This document shows positions 20,934-30,887 of a DNA stretch of 64,000 bases, piece after piece. The position numbers and the translations under genes are program-made. Positions within the stretch are counted from its first letter, which is position 1; each line of letters starts with the position of its first letter. The notes beneath the pieces were generated by a model. It ran no database searches. It saw only the letters and a list, made by a program, of their open reading frames with translations, and was not told the DNA's origin. Location: contig NZ_JACXAE010000082.1 in NCBI RefSeq assembly GCF_014698965.1, positions 33,665 to 97,664 on the forward strand. Direction: 5' to 3'. This DNA is from Iningainema tapete BLCC-T55. GTDB lineage: Bacteria > Cyanobacteriota > Cyanobacteriia > Cyanobacteriales > Nostocaceae.

Positions 20934-21242
20934 ATGCCTATTGCAGTGGGAATGATTGAAACTAAAGGTTTTCCAGCAATTGTGGAAGCGGCTGATGCGA
21001 TGGTGAAAGCTGCACGCGTCACATTGGTAGGATATGAAAAAATTGGCAGCGCACGAGTAACTGTGATTGTCCGAGGTGATGTTTCTGAGGTACAAGCTTC
21101 AGTAGCAGCTGGTATAGAAGCAGCGAGAAGAGTTAATGGTGGTGAGGTAGTATCCACTCATATAATTGCTCGTCCCCATGAGAACTTGGAATACGTCCTG
21201 CCAATTCGCTACACCGAAGCTGTAGAACAGTTCCGTACCTAA
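20934..21242 (+). CDS. ccmK: Carboxysome shell hexamer protein CcmK (BMC domain)
   Basis: [53 protein letters not shown]; preceding gggaggaa RBS. Confidence 0.97.
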   Translation: MPIAVGMIETKGFPAIVEAADAMVKAARVTLVGYEKIGSARVTVIVRGDVSEVQASVAAGIEAARRVNGGEVVSTHIIARPHENLEYVLPIRYTEAVEQFRT

Positions 21243-21379
21243 AAGATTTTGGTGGGATGATAGTTAACAGTTGACAGTTAACCCTCAACTGTCAGCAGTT
21301 AGCATCCTAGTTAAAATTCTCTTTGTTTAGCTTCGTTTTGTGTTGATTTAGTTGGAATCATAATCAGGAATCAAAAGTT

Positions 21380-21724
21380 ATGTCAATTGCAGTGGGAATG
21401 GTAGAAACGCTGGGCTTTCCAGCAGTTGTAGAAGCGGCTGATGCGATGGTGAAAGCTGCCCGTGTCACATTGGTAGGGTATGAAAAAATTGGTAGTGGTC
21501 GTGTTACTGTAATTGTCCGAGGAGATGTTTCTGAGGTGCAAGCCTCGGTAGCAGCTGGAGTTGAATCTGTCAAGCGAGTTAATGGCGGACAAGTACTCTC
21601 TACTCACATCATTGCTCGTCCCCATGAAAACCTCGAATACGTTCTGCCGATTCGTTACACTGAAGACGTAGAGCAATTCCGTGAAAATGTTAACGCTATC
21701 CGTCCTTTCGGCAGAAGATCGTAG
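21380..21724 (+). CDS. ccmK: Carboxysome shell hexamer protein CcmK, second paralogue
   Basis: Near-identical BMC domain with extended C-terminus [13 protein letters not shown]. Confidence 0.97.
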   Translation: MSIAVGMVETLGFPAVVEAADAMVKAARVTLVGYEKIGSGRVTVIVRGDVSEVQASVAAGVESVKRVNGGQVLSTHIIARPHENLEYVLPIRYTEDVEQFRENVNAIRPFGRRS

Positions 21725-21730
21725 AGTGTA

Positions 21731-22027
21731 ATGCAAATTGCCAAAGTTCGCGGTACAGTAGTTAGCACTCAAAAAGACCCCAGTCTTAGAGGTGTCAAAT
21801 TTCTGTTATTACAATTAGTGGATGAAGAAGGACGCATTCTGCCAGAATACGAGGTGGCGGCTGATAGTGTTGGTGCTGGAGTGGATGAGTGGGTACTCTT
21901 AAGTCGTGGTAGTGCCGCCCGTCAGGTTCTTGGCAACGAACAGCGTCCTGTAGATGCGGCAGTAGTGGCAATCATTGATACGGTATACGTTGAAGATCGT
22001 TTAATCTACGGCAAAAAAGGTCAATAG
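21731..22027 (+). CDS. ccmL: Carboxysome shell vertex protein CcmL (EutN/CcmL)
   Basis: MQIAKVRGTVVSTQKDPSLRGVKFLLLQLVDEEG. Confidence 0.97.
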   Translation: MQIAKVRGTVVSTQKDPSLRGVKFLLLQLVDEEGRILPEYEVAADSVGAGVDEWVLLSRGSAARQVLGNEQRPVDAAVVAIIDTVYVEDRLIYGKKGQ

Positions 22028-22118
22028 TTAAGAATGAGCGGAGACAGAAGACAGAAGACAGGAGAGGCTCCTGAGTCCTGAATTCTTCTCCACAGACAAC
22101 AGAGGAGGAATCAACGCG

Positions 22119-23765
22119 ATGGCAGTCCGCAGCACGGCGGCACCCCCAACCCCGTGGTCAAAAAATTTAGCTGAGCCAAAAATCCATCCCACTGCCTTTG
22201 TACATTCGTTTTCCAACATTATTGGAGATGTACACATAGGTGCAAATGTAATCGTAGCTCCGGGGACTTCGATTCGAGCGGATGAAGGAACACCTTTTTA
22301 CATTGGTGAAAATACCAACCTCCAAGATGGTGTGGTAATTCACGGTTTGGATCAAGGTAGAGTAGTTGGCGACGACCAAAAAGAATATTCGGTCTGGATT
22401 GGTAGCAATGCTTCCATTACCCACATGGCTCTCATTCATGGGCCTGCTTATGTGGGGGATAATTGCTTTATTGGCTTTCGCTCTACGGTATTTAATGCCA
22501 GAGTGGGTGCCGGTTGCATTGTCATGTTGCACGCTTTAGTTCAAGATGTAGAAATTCCCCCAGGGAAGTATGTTCCGTCAGGTGCAATTATTACTAATCA
22601 GCAGCAAGCAGATCGCTTACCAGATGTACAGTCACAGGATCAACAATTTGCCCATCATGTGATTGGCATTAATCAGTCGCTGCGGGCTGGCTATCTTTGT
22701 GCGCAAGATAGTAAATGTATTGGCAATATAAATTCTGAGCTAGCTAAATATTATACTAGCGTTGATGTTAATGGGTTAGAAAGGAGTTTAGAAGTGGCAG
22801 GCAATAACTTGGGTGTAGAAACCGTAGAACAAGTACGCTATCTATTGGAACAAGGGTATAAAATTGGAACGGAACACGTAGATAGCCGACGGTTCCGCAC
22901 GGGATCTTGGCAAAGTTGCTCACCAATAGACGCTCGTAATGTCGGAGAAGCGATCGCCGCCTTAGAAGGATGTCTGGCAGAACACAGTGATGAGTACGTC
23001 CGTTTATTTGGCATCGATCCTAAAGGCAAGCGCCGTGTATTAGAAACCATCATCCAACGACCAGGTGAAGTGGTAACAGCTACCTTTAAAACTCCTCAAT
23101 ATAGTAGTGGTAATGGTAGCTACAATGGTAATGGTCACGGCACAAGTGGTAGTGGCAGAATTAGTGAAGAAACAGTAGATCAAGTACGTCAACTGTTAAA
23201 CAGTGGTTATAAAATTGGCATGGAACACGTAGACGAGCGCCGCTTCCGGACAGGATCGTGGCAAAGTTGTACGCCCATAGACGCCAAATCTACACAAGAG
23301 GCGATCACTGCCTTAGAAGAATGTATTAATAACCATCAAGGTGAATACGTGCGCTTGATTGGTATTGATCCTAAAGCCAAGCGTCGAGTACTGGAGAGCA
23401 TTATCCAAAGACCAAATGGAGCAGTATCTCCATCTAGTAGCCAAAAAACCAGTAGCTACACACCTTCCTCTTCTACTACAACAAGCGAACGTGTTACCAG
23501 TAACCGCTTGGACTCTGAAGTAGTTCAACAGCTACAGCAACTAATTAACAACGGCTACAAAATTAGTGCTGAACACGTAGATCAAAGACGCTTCCGTACA
23601 GGCTCTTGGGCTAGTTGTGGACAAATTCAAGCTAGTTCCGCAGGGCAAGCAGCAGCAGTATTGGAAGGATATCTATCTGAATACCAAGGCGAGTATGTGC
23701 GGTTAATTGGTATCGATCCCAAAGCTAAGCGTCGAGTGTTGGAATTAATTGTCCAGCGCCCATAA
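22119..23765 (+). CDS. ccmM: Carboxysome assembly protein CcmM: gamma-CA-like domain plus three SSUL (RbcS-like) domains
   Basis: Left-handed beta-helix hexapeptides, then three repeats of [17 protein letters not shown] ... [23 protein letters not shown]. Confidence 0.97.
   Translation: MAVRSTAAPPTPWSKNLAEPKIHPTAFVHSFSNIIGDVHIGANVIVAPGTSIRADEGTPFYIGENTNLQDGVVIHGLDQGRVVGDDQKEYSVWIGSNASITHMALIHGPAYVGDNCFIGFRSTVFNARVGAGCIVMLHALVQDVEIPPGKYVPSGAIITNQQQADRLPDVQSQDQQFAHHVIGINQSLRAGYLCAQDSKCIGNINSELAKYYTSVDVNGLERSLEVAGNNLGVETVEQVRYLLEQGYKIGTEHVDSRRFRTGSWQSCSPIDARNVGEAIAALEGCLAEHSDEYVRLFGIDPKGKRRVLETIIQRPGEVVTATFKTPQYSSGNGSYNGNGHGTSGSGRISEETVDQVRQLLNSGYKIGMEHVDERRFRTGSWQSCTPIDAKSTQEAITALEECINNHQGEYVRLIGIDPKAKRRVLESIIQRPNGAVSPSSSQKTSSYTPSSSTTTSERVTSNRLDSEVVQQLQQLINNGYKISAEHVDQRRFRTGSWASCGQIQASSAGQAAAVLEGYLSEYQGEYVRLIGIDPKAKRRVLELIVQRP
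22780..22796 (+). promoter_or_regulatory. Candidate internal Shine-Dalgarno and GTG start for the CcmM short (M35-like) form
   Basis: AAAGGAG (22780-22786) with GTG at 22794-22796, in frame with ccmM (codon 226), just before SSUL1; predicts 323 aa. Confidence 0.7.
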
Positions 23766-23869
23766 GAACAGGGGAGTAAGGGAGTCGGGGAGTTTGTGAG
23801 ATTAAATCGGTTTCTCCTAGCTCCTTCCCCCACCCTTACTCCTTAACAACCTTTTGAGGTAAAAATTTT

Positions 23870-24673
23870 ATGTCTTTGCCGCCACTACGTCTGGGCAATA
23901 GCTTTGATTCTTACATTAGTGGCGAGGTGATTATTCACCAAAGTGCAGTCATTGCACCAGGGGTGATACTCCAAGCAGCTCCCAACAGCAAAATAGTTAT
24001 TGGCGCAGGAGTTTGTATTGGCATGGGATCTATTCTCCATGTTCATGAGGGAACACTAGAAGTAGAAGCAGGAGCAAACTTAGGAGCAGGTTTTTTGATG
24101 GTAGGTGTTGGTAAAATTGGCGAAAATGCTTGCATTGGTGCAGCAACAACAGTTTTTAATTGTTCCGTTGACGCGGGACAAGTAATACCACCTGGTTCAA
24201 TTTTGGGTTCTCCCACTCCCGAACACAAGGAGAAGGACACACAAACAAGGAAACAGGCAAACGCTGAAAATAAATATTATGTCTCCCCCACAGCCCCCAA
24301 CCCCAAAGGGGATCCCTTGCCCCCACAGCCCCCAACCTCAGAGGAAACCCCTAGCCCCCACAGCCCCCAACCCCAGAGGAAACCCCTAGCCCCCACTCCC
24401 CTATCCGGCTTCCGTCCTAGTGCTCCCTTACCTGCCTCGCCATCTATACCAAATCTCAATCCCACTCCAGAAAATTCATTAGTACAAGAGGGTAATGAAA
24501 ATCTTAACGGCACTCAAAAGGGTGCGTTGGTTGCACAGTCACAAGATGAATCAGTAGGAAATTTTGGTAGCGTTATTTATGGGCAAAATAGCATTAAACG
24601 ACTGGTGGGTACACTGTTTCCCCATCGGCAATCTTTGAGTAAACCTCTCTCTGACGATGGTCAGTCTGAATAA
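23870..24673 (+). CDS. ccmN: Carboxysome adaptor CcmN
   Basis: Hexapeptide repeat N-terminus and amphipathic C-terminal peptide GSVIYGQNSIKRLVGTLFPHR. Confidence 0.93.
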   Translation: MSLPPLRLGNSFDSYISGEVIIHQSAVIAPGVILQAAPNSKIVIGAGVCIGMGSILHVHEGTLEVEAGANLGAGFLMVGVGKIGENACIGAATTVFNCSVDAGQVIPPGSILGSPTPEHKEKDTQTRKQANAENKYYVSPTAPNPKGDPLPPQPPTSEETPSPHSPQPQRKPLAPTPLSGFRPSAPLPASPSIPNLNPTPENSLVQEGNENLNGTQKGALVAQSQDESVGNFGSVIYGQNSIKRLVGTLFPHRQSLSKPLSDDGQSE

Positions 24674-24719
24674 GTGTTAATTGTTATGTTGTTAGTATTG
24701 ATAATCCTGGAGAGTTTAC

Positions 24720-25469
24720 ATGGAGGCATACAATCAACGTGCTATTAACACAATTAAGGACAGTGCCTTGGGTTTAGTATCTACAATCAGTTTTCCGGCG
24801 ATAGTAGGTACAGCGGACATGATGCTCAAATCAGCAGGTGTTCATTTGGTTGGATATGAAAAAATTGGCGGTGGTCATTGTACTGCTATTGTTAGAGGTA
24901 CGATCTCTGATGTACGTCTAGCGGTAGAAACTGGTACTCAACAAGCTAAAGACTTTGGTCAATGGGTTTCTAGTTTGGTGATTCCTCGTCCTTATCCTAA
25001 CTTAGACGCGGTACTTCCAATTACTGGCAGACTGAGTGAACTTACTTCCAACGGCGCTAACAATCGTTTGAGTAACCAAGCAGTTGGTTTGGTAGAAACG
25101 CGAGGGTTTCCTGCAATGGTAGGAGCCGCCGACGCCATGCTCAAAGCTGCTGATGTTCAACTAGCCGCTTATGAAAAAATTGGGGCTGGTTTGTGTACAG
25201 CGATTATTCGCGGTTCTGTGGCAAACGTCGTGGTAGCTGTGGAAGCTGGGATGAATGAAGCAGAACGCATTGGTGAGTTAACTGCTGTGATGGTTATTCC
25301 TAGACCATTGGATGAATTGGAACAAACTTTACCAGTAGCAAGTTGTTGGTTAGAAGAACGCCCAATTATCAGATTACCAGTCAATATCAAGGAACAAGTG
25401 GCTCAAACAGAATTGTTACAATTACCAGATTTAGCTCAACTCCCTGCAAAAATTACCGAGGATTTGTAG
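24720..25469 (+). CDS. ccmO: Carboxysome shell protein CcmO (tandem BMC domains)
   Basis: Two BMC domains: LGLVSTISFPAIVGTADMMLKSAGV and VGLVETRGFPAMVGAADAMLKAADV. Confidence 0.92.
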   Translation: MEAYNQRAINTIKDSALGLVSTISFPAIVGTADMMLKSAGVHLVGYEKIGGGHCTAIVRGTISDVRLAVETGTQQAKDFGQWVSSLVIPRPYPNLDAVLPITGRLSELTSNGANNRLSNQAVGLVETRGFPAMVGAADAMLKAADVQLAAYEKIGAGLCTAIIRGSVANVVVAVEAGMNEAERIGELTAVMVIPRPLDELEQTLPVASCWLEERPIIRLPVNIKEQVAQTELLQLPDLAQLPAKITEDL

Positions 25470-25752
25470 ACGAAAAAATAGTATGATGGTAGCACAATGG
25501 ACAATAGGAAAATGGTAATAGGTAATGGGTAATGGTAATTAAACTAATTACCAGTTGCCAATTACCAACCACCATCAGTTGGAAGGAATCTTACGCTTCG
25601 CTTGTTATTTTGATCATAACTTCTCAATTTCATAAGGAAAATACTGTCTTTTTAATAATGAGAATAGATTTATATCTATATCTCAAATTTTTTGCTAAGT
25701 ATTCGGTGATACTAAATAATATTTAGAAATAGCCATTAGAGGAGAATCACCC

Positions 25753-26676
25753 TTGAACCAAGCGACGCTACACCAACTGAAGGTGTTTGAGGCGGCTGCA
25801 CGACATGGAAGTTTTACTCGTGCCGCTGAAGAACTTTTTCTTACCCAACCCACTGTTTCCATGCAAATTAAGCAACTGACAAAATCAGTGGGTTTACCAT
25901 TATTTGAGCAAGTAGGTAAGCGCTTGTATCTCACTGAAGCAGGACGGGAATTATTTGCTACTTGTCGCCAGATTTTTGAGACAATCGCTCAATTTGAAAT
26001 GAAAGTCGCTGATTTAAAAGGGCTAAAACAAGGGCAGTTACGTTTAGCAGTGATTACAACAGCTAAATATTTTATACCACGTCTATTAGGTCCGTTTTGC
26101 CAACTTTACCCAGGAATTGACATATCGCTACAGGTAACAAATCATGAAGGGATACTGGAACGGATGAGCAGTAATCTAGATGATTTGTATATTATGAGCC
26201 AAGTTCCTGAACACATGGATGTAAATTTTCAAGCATTTTTAGAAAATCCTTTGGTAGTTTTGGCACCGATTAATCATCGTTTAGTCAAAGAGAAAAATAT
26301 TCCGATCCAAAGTTTAGCCGATGAACCTTTTATTATGCGAGAACCTGGATCGGGAACACGTCGTTCGGTGCAGAATTTATTTGACGAACATGGGGTGACG
26401 GTGAAAGTTAGACTAGAATTGGGAAGTAACGAGGCGATTAAACACGCGATCGCCGGAGGTTTGGGAATTTCTGTTTTATCTCGCCACACCTTGTTACCAG
26501 AAGCAGCAGATTTAGCCATTTTGGATGTACAGCACTTTCCCATTAAACGGAACTGGTACATAGTGTATCCATCCGGAAAGCAGTTATCTATCGTCGCTCG
26601 GACTTATTTAGACTATCTCATAGAAGCTGTAAAAAAGATGACAAATTATTCTGTGGACAATACGGAGAAAAATTAG
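25753..26676 (+). CDS. LysR-family regulator (RbcR/CmpR/CcmR group)
   Basis: LHQLKVFEAAARHGSFTRAAEELFLTQPTVSMQIKQLTKSVGLPLFEQVGKRLYLTEAG; adjacent to the ccm cluster. Confidence 0.9.
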   Translation: MNQATLHQLKVFEAAARHGSFTRAAEELFLTQPTVSMQIKQLTKSVGLPLFEQVGKRLYLTEAGRELFATCRQIFETIAQFEMKVADLKGLKQGQLRLAVITTAKYFIPRLLGPFCQLYPGIDISLQVTNHEGILERMSSNLDDLYIMSQVPEHMDVNFQAFLENPLVVLAPINHRLVKEKNIPIQSLADEPFIMREPGSGTRRSVQNLFDEHGVTVKVRLELGSNEAIKHAIAGGLGISVLSRHTLLPEAADLAILDVQHFPIKRNWYIVYPSGKQLSIVARTYLDYLIEAVKKMTNYSVDNTEKN

Positions 26677-26774
26677 TGGTACTAGCAACAAAATAATCTC
26701 AAATGGCTTGACTATTAGTTGTTTAACAATTAAAACTTAACAAGCAAAATCTTTGACTATAGGGAACCCTGGCA

Positions 26775-28385
26775 GTGAATAACCCGGAAACACTATCTGT
26801 GCGCAAAACACTCAATAGCCAGATTGTCGCTGTTACCGTCTACTCTAACCAAGCTCTAGTGACAAGACGGAGTGTCGTGTCTTTGACAGGGCAAGAACGA
26901 GAATTGGTAATTACCCCACTGCCAGATACTCTCGAAACAGAGTCTTTTCGGATTGGGGGTGCAGGTGTGGCGATGCGAATACTTGGCGTCAGCAGTGAGC
27001 GCCTGCTCTCCACCACACTCCTGACAGAAAGGCTGGCACAGTTAACAAGACAAATTCAGCAGTTAGAAGCACAGCATCGCTATTTACAAGCTCAAGTAGA
27101 TGCTTTAGCTGTACAATCAAAGTTTATCGTCGGTTTGCAAGAAAAAACTCTTGAACCTTTCGCGCAAAGTTTGTCACGCAAAAATTTGAGTCTCAGTGAA
27201 ACTTTAGATTTTCTCAACTTTCTTGGTAGCCAGTATAGCGAGTATGCGATCGCTACAGGAGATTGTACGCACCAACAACAGGAAATAGACAAGCAGTTGC
27301 AAATCCTGCGTCAGCAGTTAGAACAAACACAAACACCTGTGCCACAAGAAAGTTTTAGTTTGATGATCGCAATTGAACCACAAGGTGCAGGCGAGTTAGA
27401 ACTAGAAGTATCATACGTAGTTAATCAAGCTAGTTGGACTCCACTGTACGACTTACGAATAAATACGGCAAGCAACAGCTTAAATTTAACCTACCTTGCC
27501 GAAATCACCCAAACTACTGGCGAAGATTGGAATGACGTAGCTGTTACTCTCTCCACTGCTAAACCAGGGCTAGGAACTCTACCGCCCAAACTCCAACCTT
27601 GGTATATTGATGTACTAGATAAACCAGAGTTTTTAATGCGACGACGAGCGGCTGTACCTGTGCTGACTATGGCATCTGCTCCTAGTAGCGTTGATGAAGG
27701 TACAGAAACCGAAGCATTAGAGGATTTAGCCATTGCTCAAACCGTTGTCGCAGAAGTATCCCATCAAGGAACTGTGGTCACATTTGATCTGACTAGTAGT
27801 AGTAACATCAAAAGTGATGGCGCACCTCATAAAACCACAATTTTTAACGATGATTTTCCTTGTAGCTTAGATTATGTTGCAATGCCGCGTTTAGTCAGCT
27901 TTGCTTATTTACAAGCAAAGGTGAGAAACAGCGCCAATAGAGCAACTTTATTACCAGGTAAAGCTAATATTTTTCGAGACAACACTTTTGTTGGCACAAC
28001 TCAATTAGAGAATATCGCACCAGGGCAAGAGTTCAAGCTTAACTTAGGTATTGACGAAGGAGTGAAAATTGAGCGTGACTTAGTTGAGCGTCAGGTAGAC
28101 AAAAAACTCATTGGCAATAACCGAAAAGTAACTTATGGTTATCGATTAATAATTACTAACTTGCTCAACAAAGAAAATTATCTCAATCTTACCGAACAAC
28201 TACCAGTAAGCAGGAACGAACAAATTAAAGTCCGCCTCACTCGCAGTAACCCACAAATTCAACTAGGTGAAATGGGGATATTAGAATGGGTTTTAACTTT
28301 GCCACCTCAAGAAAAACGAGAGATTTATTACCAGTTCACTGTTGAGTATCCTTCTGAGCTAACAGTTGTTGGTTTAGATATTTAG
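26775..28385 (+). CDS. DUF4139 / MuiA-family protein
   Basis: IVAVTVYSNQALVTRRSVVSL N-terminus and YVVNQASWTPLYDLRINTASNSLNLTYLAEITQTTGEDWNDVAVTLSTAKP. Confidence 0.85.
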   Translation: MNNPETLSVRKTLNSQIVAVTVYSNQALVTRRSVVSLTGQERELVITPLPDTLETESFRIGGAGVAMRILGVSSERLLSTTLLTERLAQLTRQIQQLEAQHRYLQAQVDALAVQSKFIVGLQEKTLEPFAQSLSRKNLSLSETLDFLNFLGSQYSEYAIATGDCTHQQQEIDKQLQILRQQLEQTQTPVPQESFSLMIAIEPQGAGELELEVSYVVNQASWTPLYDLRINTASNSLNLTYLAEITQTTGEDWNDVAVTLSTAKPGLGTLPPKLQPWYIDVLDKPEFLMRRRAAVPVLTMASAPSSVDEGTETEALEDLAIAQTVVAEVSHQGTVVTFDLTSSSNIKSDGAPHKTTIFNDDFPCSLDYVAMPRLVSFAYLQAKVRNSANRATLLPGKANIFRDNTFVGTTQLENIAPGQEFKLNLGIDEGVKIERDLVERQVDKKLIGNNRKVTYGYRLIITNLLNKENYLNLTEQLPVSRNEQIKVRLTRSNPQIQLGEMGILEWVLTLPPQEKREIYYQFTVEYPSELTVVGLDI

Positions 28386-28560
28386 GTTCGCTCTAACTAA
28401 GTAGGTAAAATCTCTAAGTTCAACGTTCCGCGCAAAGAGCGCTCATTGCCTATGTTATAAGGGCTGAAGCCCTTACTACAAACGAGCATTTATTTACGCC
28501 TACCTACTTATGATAGCTGAGTCAGCTGAAGCACAAAATTTACAAAACTTTACATTAGGC

Positions 28561-28786
28561 GCTGTTAAGCTAAATTTATCGCACTTTAAAACATGGGGTA
28601 AGTATCCGAATGTAATTGTCGAAATCCTCTCCGATAGTACCGCTAAAACTGATAAGGAATTAAAGAAACAAATATATCAAGATACTTTCCGCACACCAAA
28701 TTACTTCTGGTTCGATCCAAAAACTTTGGAATTTGCCGGGTTTATTTTGCTTGGTGGTAGTTACCAACCAATCGAACCTAGTAAAC
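28561..28786 (+). pseudogene. Deletion derivative of the Uma2-family gene at 30888..31577
   Basis: 28561-28594 matches 30850-30883 and 28595-28780 matches about 31182-31361 (nearly identical); intervening about 300 bp missing. Confidence 0.88.
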
Positions 28787-29235
28787 CTGAACATACTGTG
28801 TCATGGCTTCCCTAGCAATTTTGTAAAGTGTATTACTGCTAGCTTCGGGAGATGAGTTACTAGCGTCAAGTTCTTCTTGCATAAATATGAAATTCTCCTT
28901 TCTTGTTTGTCGATACCTTGACGTTTTTCTAACACCCAGCGATTGCCTCGTGTCCGAATTTCAATTTTCACTATAGCAATCCAGCGTTGGGTTATGAACC
29001 GCCAAGACGCCAAGAAAAGAAAGATTTGTGTTTATAAATCATTTGGGACTGCTATATTTTAAATCCGTTTTCTTGCATTAGCTTTGATAGTAACTGCATA
29101 AGGGAAGTTGATAAACCAGAAAATGGATCAATTAAAATCTCTGAAGCCTTTAAGTCAGCTTCTTGAATACACGCAGTAACGAACTCAGGCGAAAAACCAG
29201 CAATGAAGTTGAACCATCTGTGTATGGGATGGCGA
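28787..29235 (-). pseudogene. Decayed remnant of the restriction-modification cassette at 33881..36200
   Basis: catactgtgtcatggcttccct..., cgataccttgacgtttttctaacacccagcgattgcctcgtgtccga and gaagcctttaagtcagcttcttgaatacac...gaagttgaaccatct recur at 34843-35040 and 35995-36130 in the same order. Confidence 0.88.
28972..29056. mobile_element. MITE-like 85-bp insertion with 11-bp terminal inverted repeats
   Basis: TATAGCAATCC ... GGACTGCTATA; the functional R-M copy (about 35020-35035) lacks it, giving an empty site. Confidence 0.65.
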
Positions 29236-30300
29236 ACAGACTCTAAGCAAGAGTTCCTCATTAGCACCGGGAAGACGAATAAACCCAATCAGTTGTTGCT
29301 CCATTGTCTTGTCAGCTAAAACGTCAACACTGCTACTGGAGAATACAATACAATTGCACCCAATCAGTTGTGGCAATATTTCGGAAATATCCTCATTACA
29401 AGCGACATCACTTATGACTGTACTAGATGCGGCGTTCACCGGCGTTGTGCGATCGCACTCATCATCATGTACACATGTTATAGTCTGTTCTGAAACTGAA
29501 CTGGAGTTTTGGGGGAAGTTGTCGGCTGAACAATCCTCGTCTACCTCGAAATCTTGCTCACTATCGCTTTCAACTTCATGTTTTGAGCTACTAGACAAAT
29601 CATCCAACTGCGATGCGTCTTCAACTAATATCAGCCGTCCTTCTTTGTATGCTTGGCGTAGTGATAGAGCCGACTTGATAATGGCTTGTGCTGTTAAGCC
29701 TTCCTCATCCATCATGTTTTGTAGTGCTACCCCAGTTTCTTGATCGTGAATAGGAGGTATCTGACAATACCTTACTCCACTAGAAGTGCTTCTCCAGATG
29801 CTAGGTTTTTCAGATTTTGGCTTTTTAGGCTTGCGTTGTTCTTCGATTAACTCTTGCACACGCTGTTGGGTTATTTCGCCTAAATCCAGCAACTTGTCTA
29901 ACACTGGCTGGTACTTCTTGCTGTTGTTAGCAAGCAGGAATAGGGTACTGGGTTCTATCTGGGCTAAATCTTCGGGAGAGAACTGAGAAAATACTTTAGC
30001 AATTTTCAGATATTTTTTGTCTTCCACATCCCAACCCCACGAGTGCAGTAACTGTTTATACTCTTTTTTCGATAGCCTTTGTTTTTCTTGTGCTAAATAG
30101 AAAGCGTGCTCAACTATAGATTGTGTCGCTTGAGTGAGCGTAGCAAAGGTATGATCTTGTCTTTGGGGAACTGAGTCTATCTGGGCTGTGCCAATGCTGA
30201 ATAATTGTGTCATCATAATTATGTAAGTTTTTTTTGTTTGGCGATCGCTTCTTCTCGCAAAAGGAGCGATCGTTTTTGTTTTTCTAATTTTATTATACAA
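29185..30300 (-). CDS. Hypothetical protein, C-terminus altered by fusion to the R-M remnant; start likely about 30213 (MTQLFSIGTAQID)
   Basis: Long ORF; last codons (LHCWFFA region) read through remnant DNA. Confidence 0.55.
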   Translation of the reverse strand: MYNKIRKTKTIAPFARRSDRQTKKTYIIMMTQLFSIGTAQIDSVPQRQDHTFATLTQATQSIVEHAFYLAQEKQRLSKKEYKQLLHSWGWDVEDKKYLKIAKVFSQFSPEDLAQIEPSTLFLLANNSKKYQPVLDKLLDLGEITQQRVQELIEEQRKPKKPKSEKPSIWRSTSSGVRYCQIPPIHDQETGVALQNMMDEEGLTAQAIIKSALSLRQAYKEGRLILVEDASQLDDLSSSSKHEVESDSEQDFEVDEDCSADNFPQNSSSVSEQTITCVHDDECDRTTPVNAASSTVISDVACNEDISEILPQLIGCNCIVFSSSSVDVLADKTMEQQLIGFIRLPGANEELLLRVCSPSHTQMVQLHCWFFA

Positions 30301-30424
30301 TCTTAGCTTTTATAATACAACTACAATTACTTGTTATAATATATCTTTAAGTTTAAAAAGTTAAAGTCAAAAGCTGGTGTACTAGTGTGATAGCAGTAAA
30401 AGTACATTGGAGATGTTGAGTTGT

Positions 30425-30805
30425 ATGGTTGCGACATTGATTAGGTGGAGACTAAAAGAAGTAATGGCTAGGTACAGCATCAAAGGCAAAGACCTAGCCA
30501 AAAAGTTAGATATCAGCACCAACGCGATGTCTTCTTTAAAAAATGCAAAGACGATGCCACGATTAGACGGAGTAGCATTGAATCTATTGTGCAACGCTCT
30601 CAACGAGCTGGCATCCGATTTGGATAAGCCGATTACACCTGCGGATTTACTAGAGTACTCGCAAGACCCCTTTAGCCCAAAGGACGCTACGACCGTATTT
30701 AGTCTATCCAAACGGCGCAAAGCAAGACTTAATCAAGCAAGTTTTGTTGAGGCAAATAATACTTCTAACTCAAAATTGATTACAGTAAATTCGGGAATTA
30801 CATGA
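30425..30805 (+). CDS. XRE/Cro-type HTH regulator
   Basis: MVATLIRWRLKEVMARYSIKGKDLAKKLDISTNAMSSLKNAKTMPRLDGVALNLLCNAL. Confidence 0.8.
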   Translation: MVATLIRWRLKEVMARYSIKGKDLAKKLDISTNAMSSLKNAKTMPRLDGVALNLLCNALNELASDLDKPITPADLLEYSQDPFSPKDATTVFSLSKRRKARLNQASFVEANNTSNSKLITVNSGIT

Positions 30806-30887
30806 ATAAAGTTTTAAAAAGGCGCGGGTGTGATGTAGCAGAAAGTAACTGTTAAGCTAAATTTATCGCACTTTAAAACATGCTGTT

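Noticed and set aside
24277-24513. 78-aa Gly-rich minus-strand ORF
   Set aside because: Reverse reading of the C-rich CcmN linker repeat.
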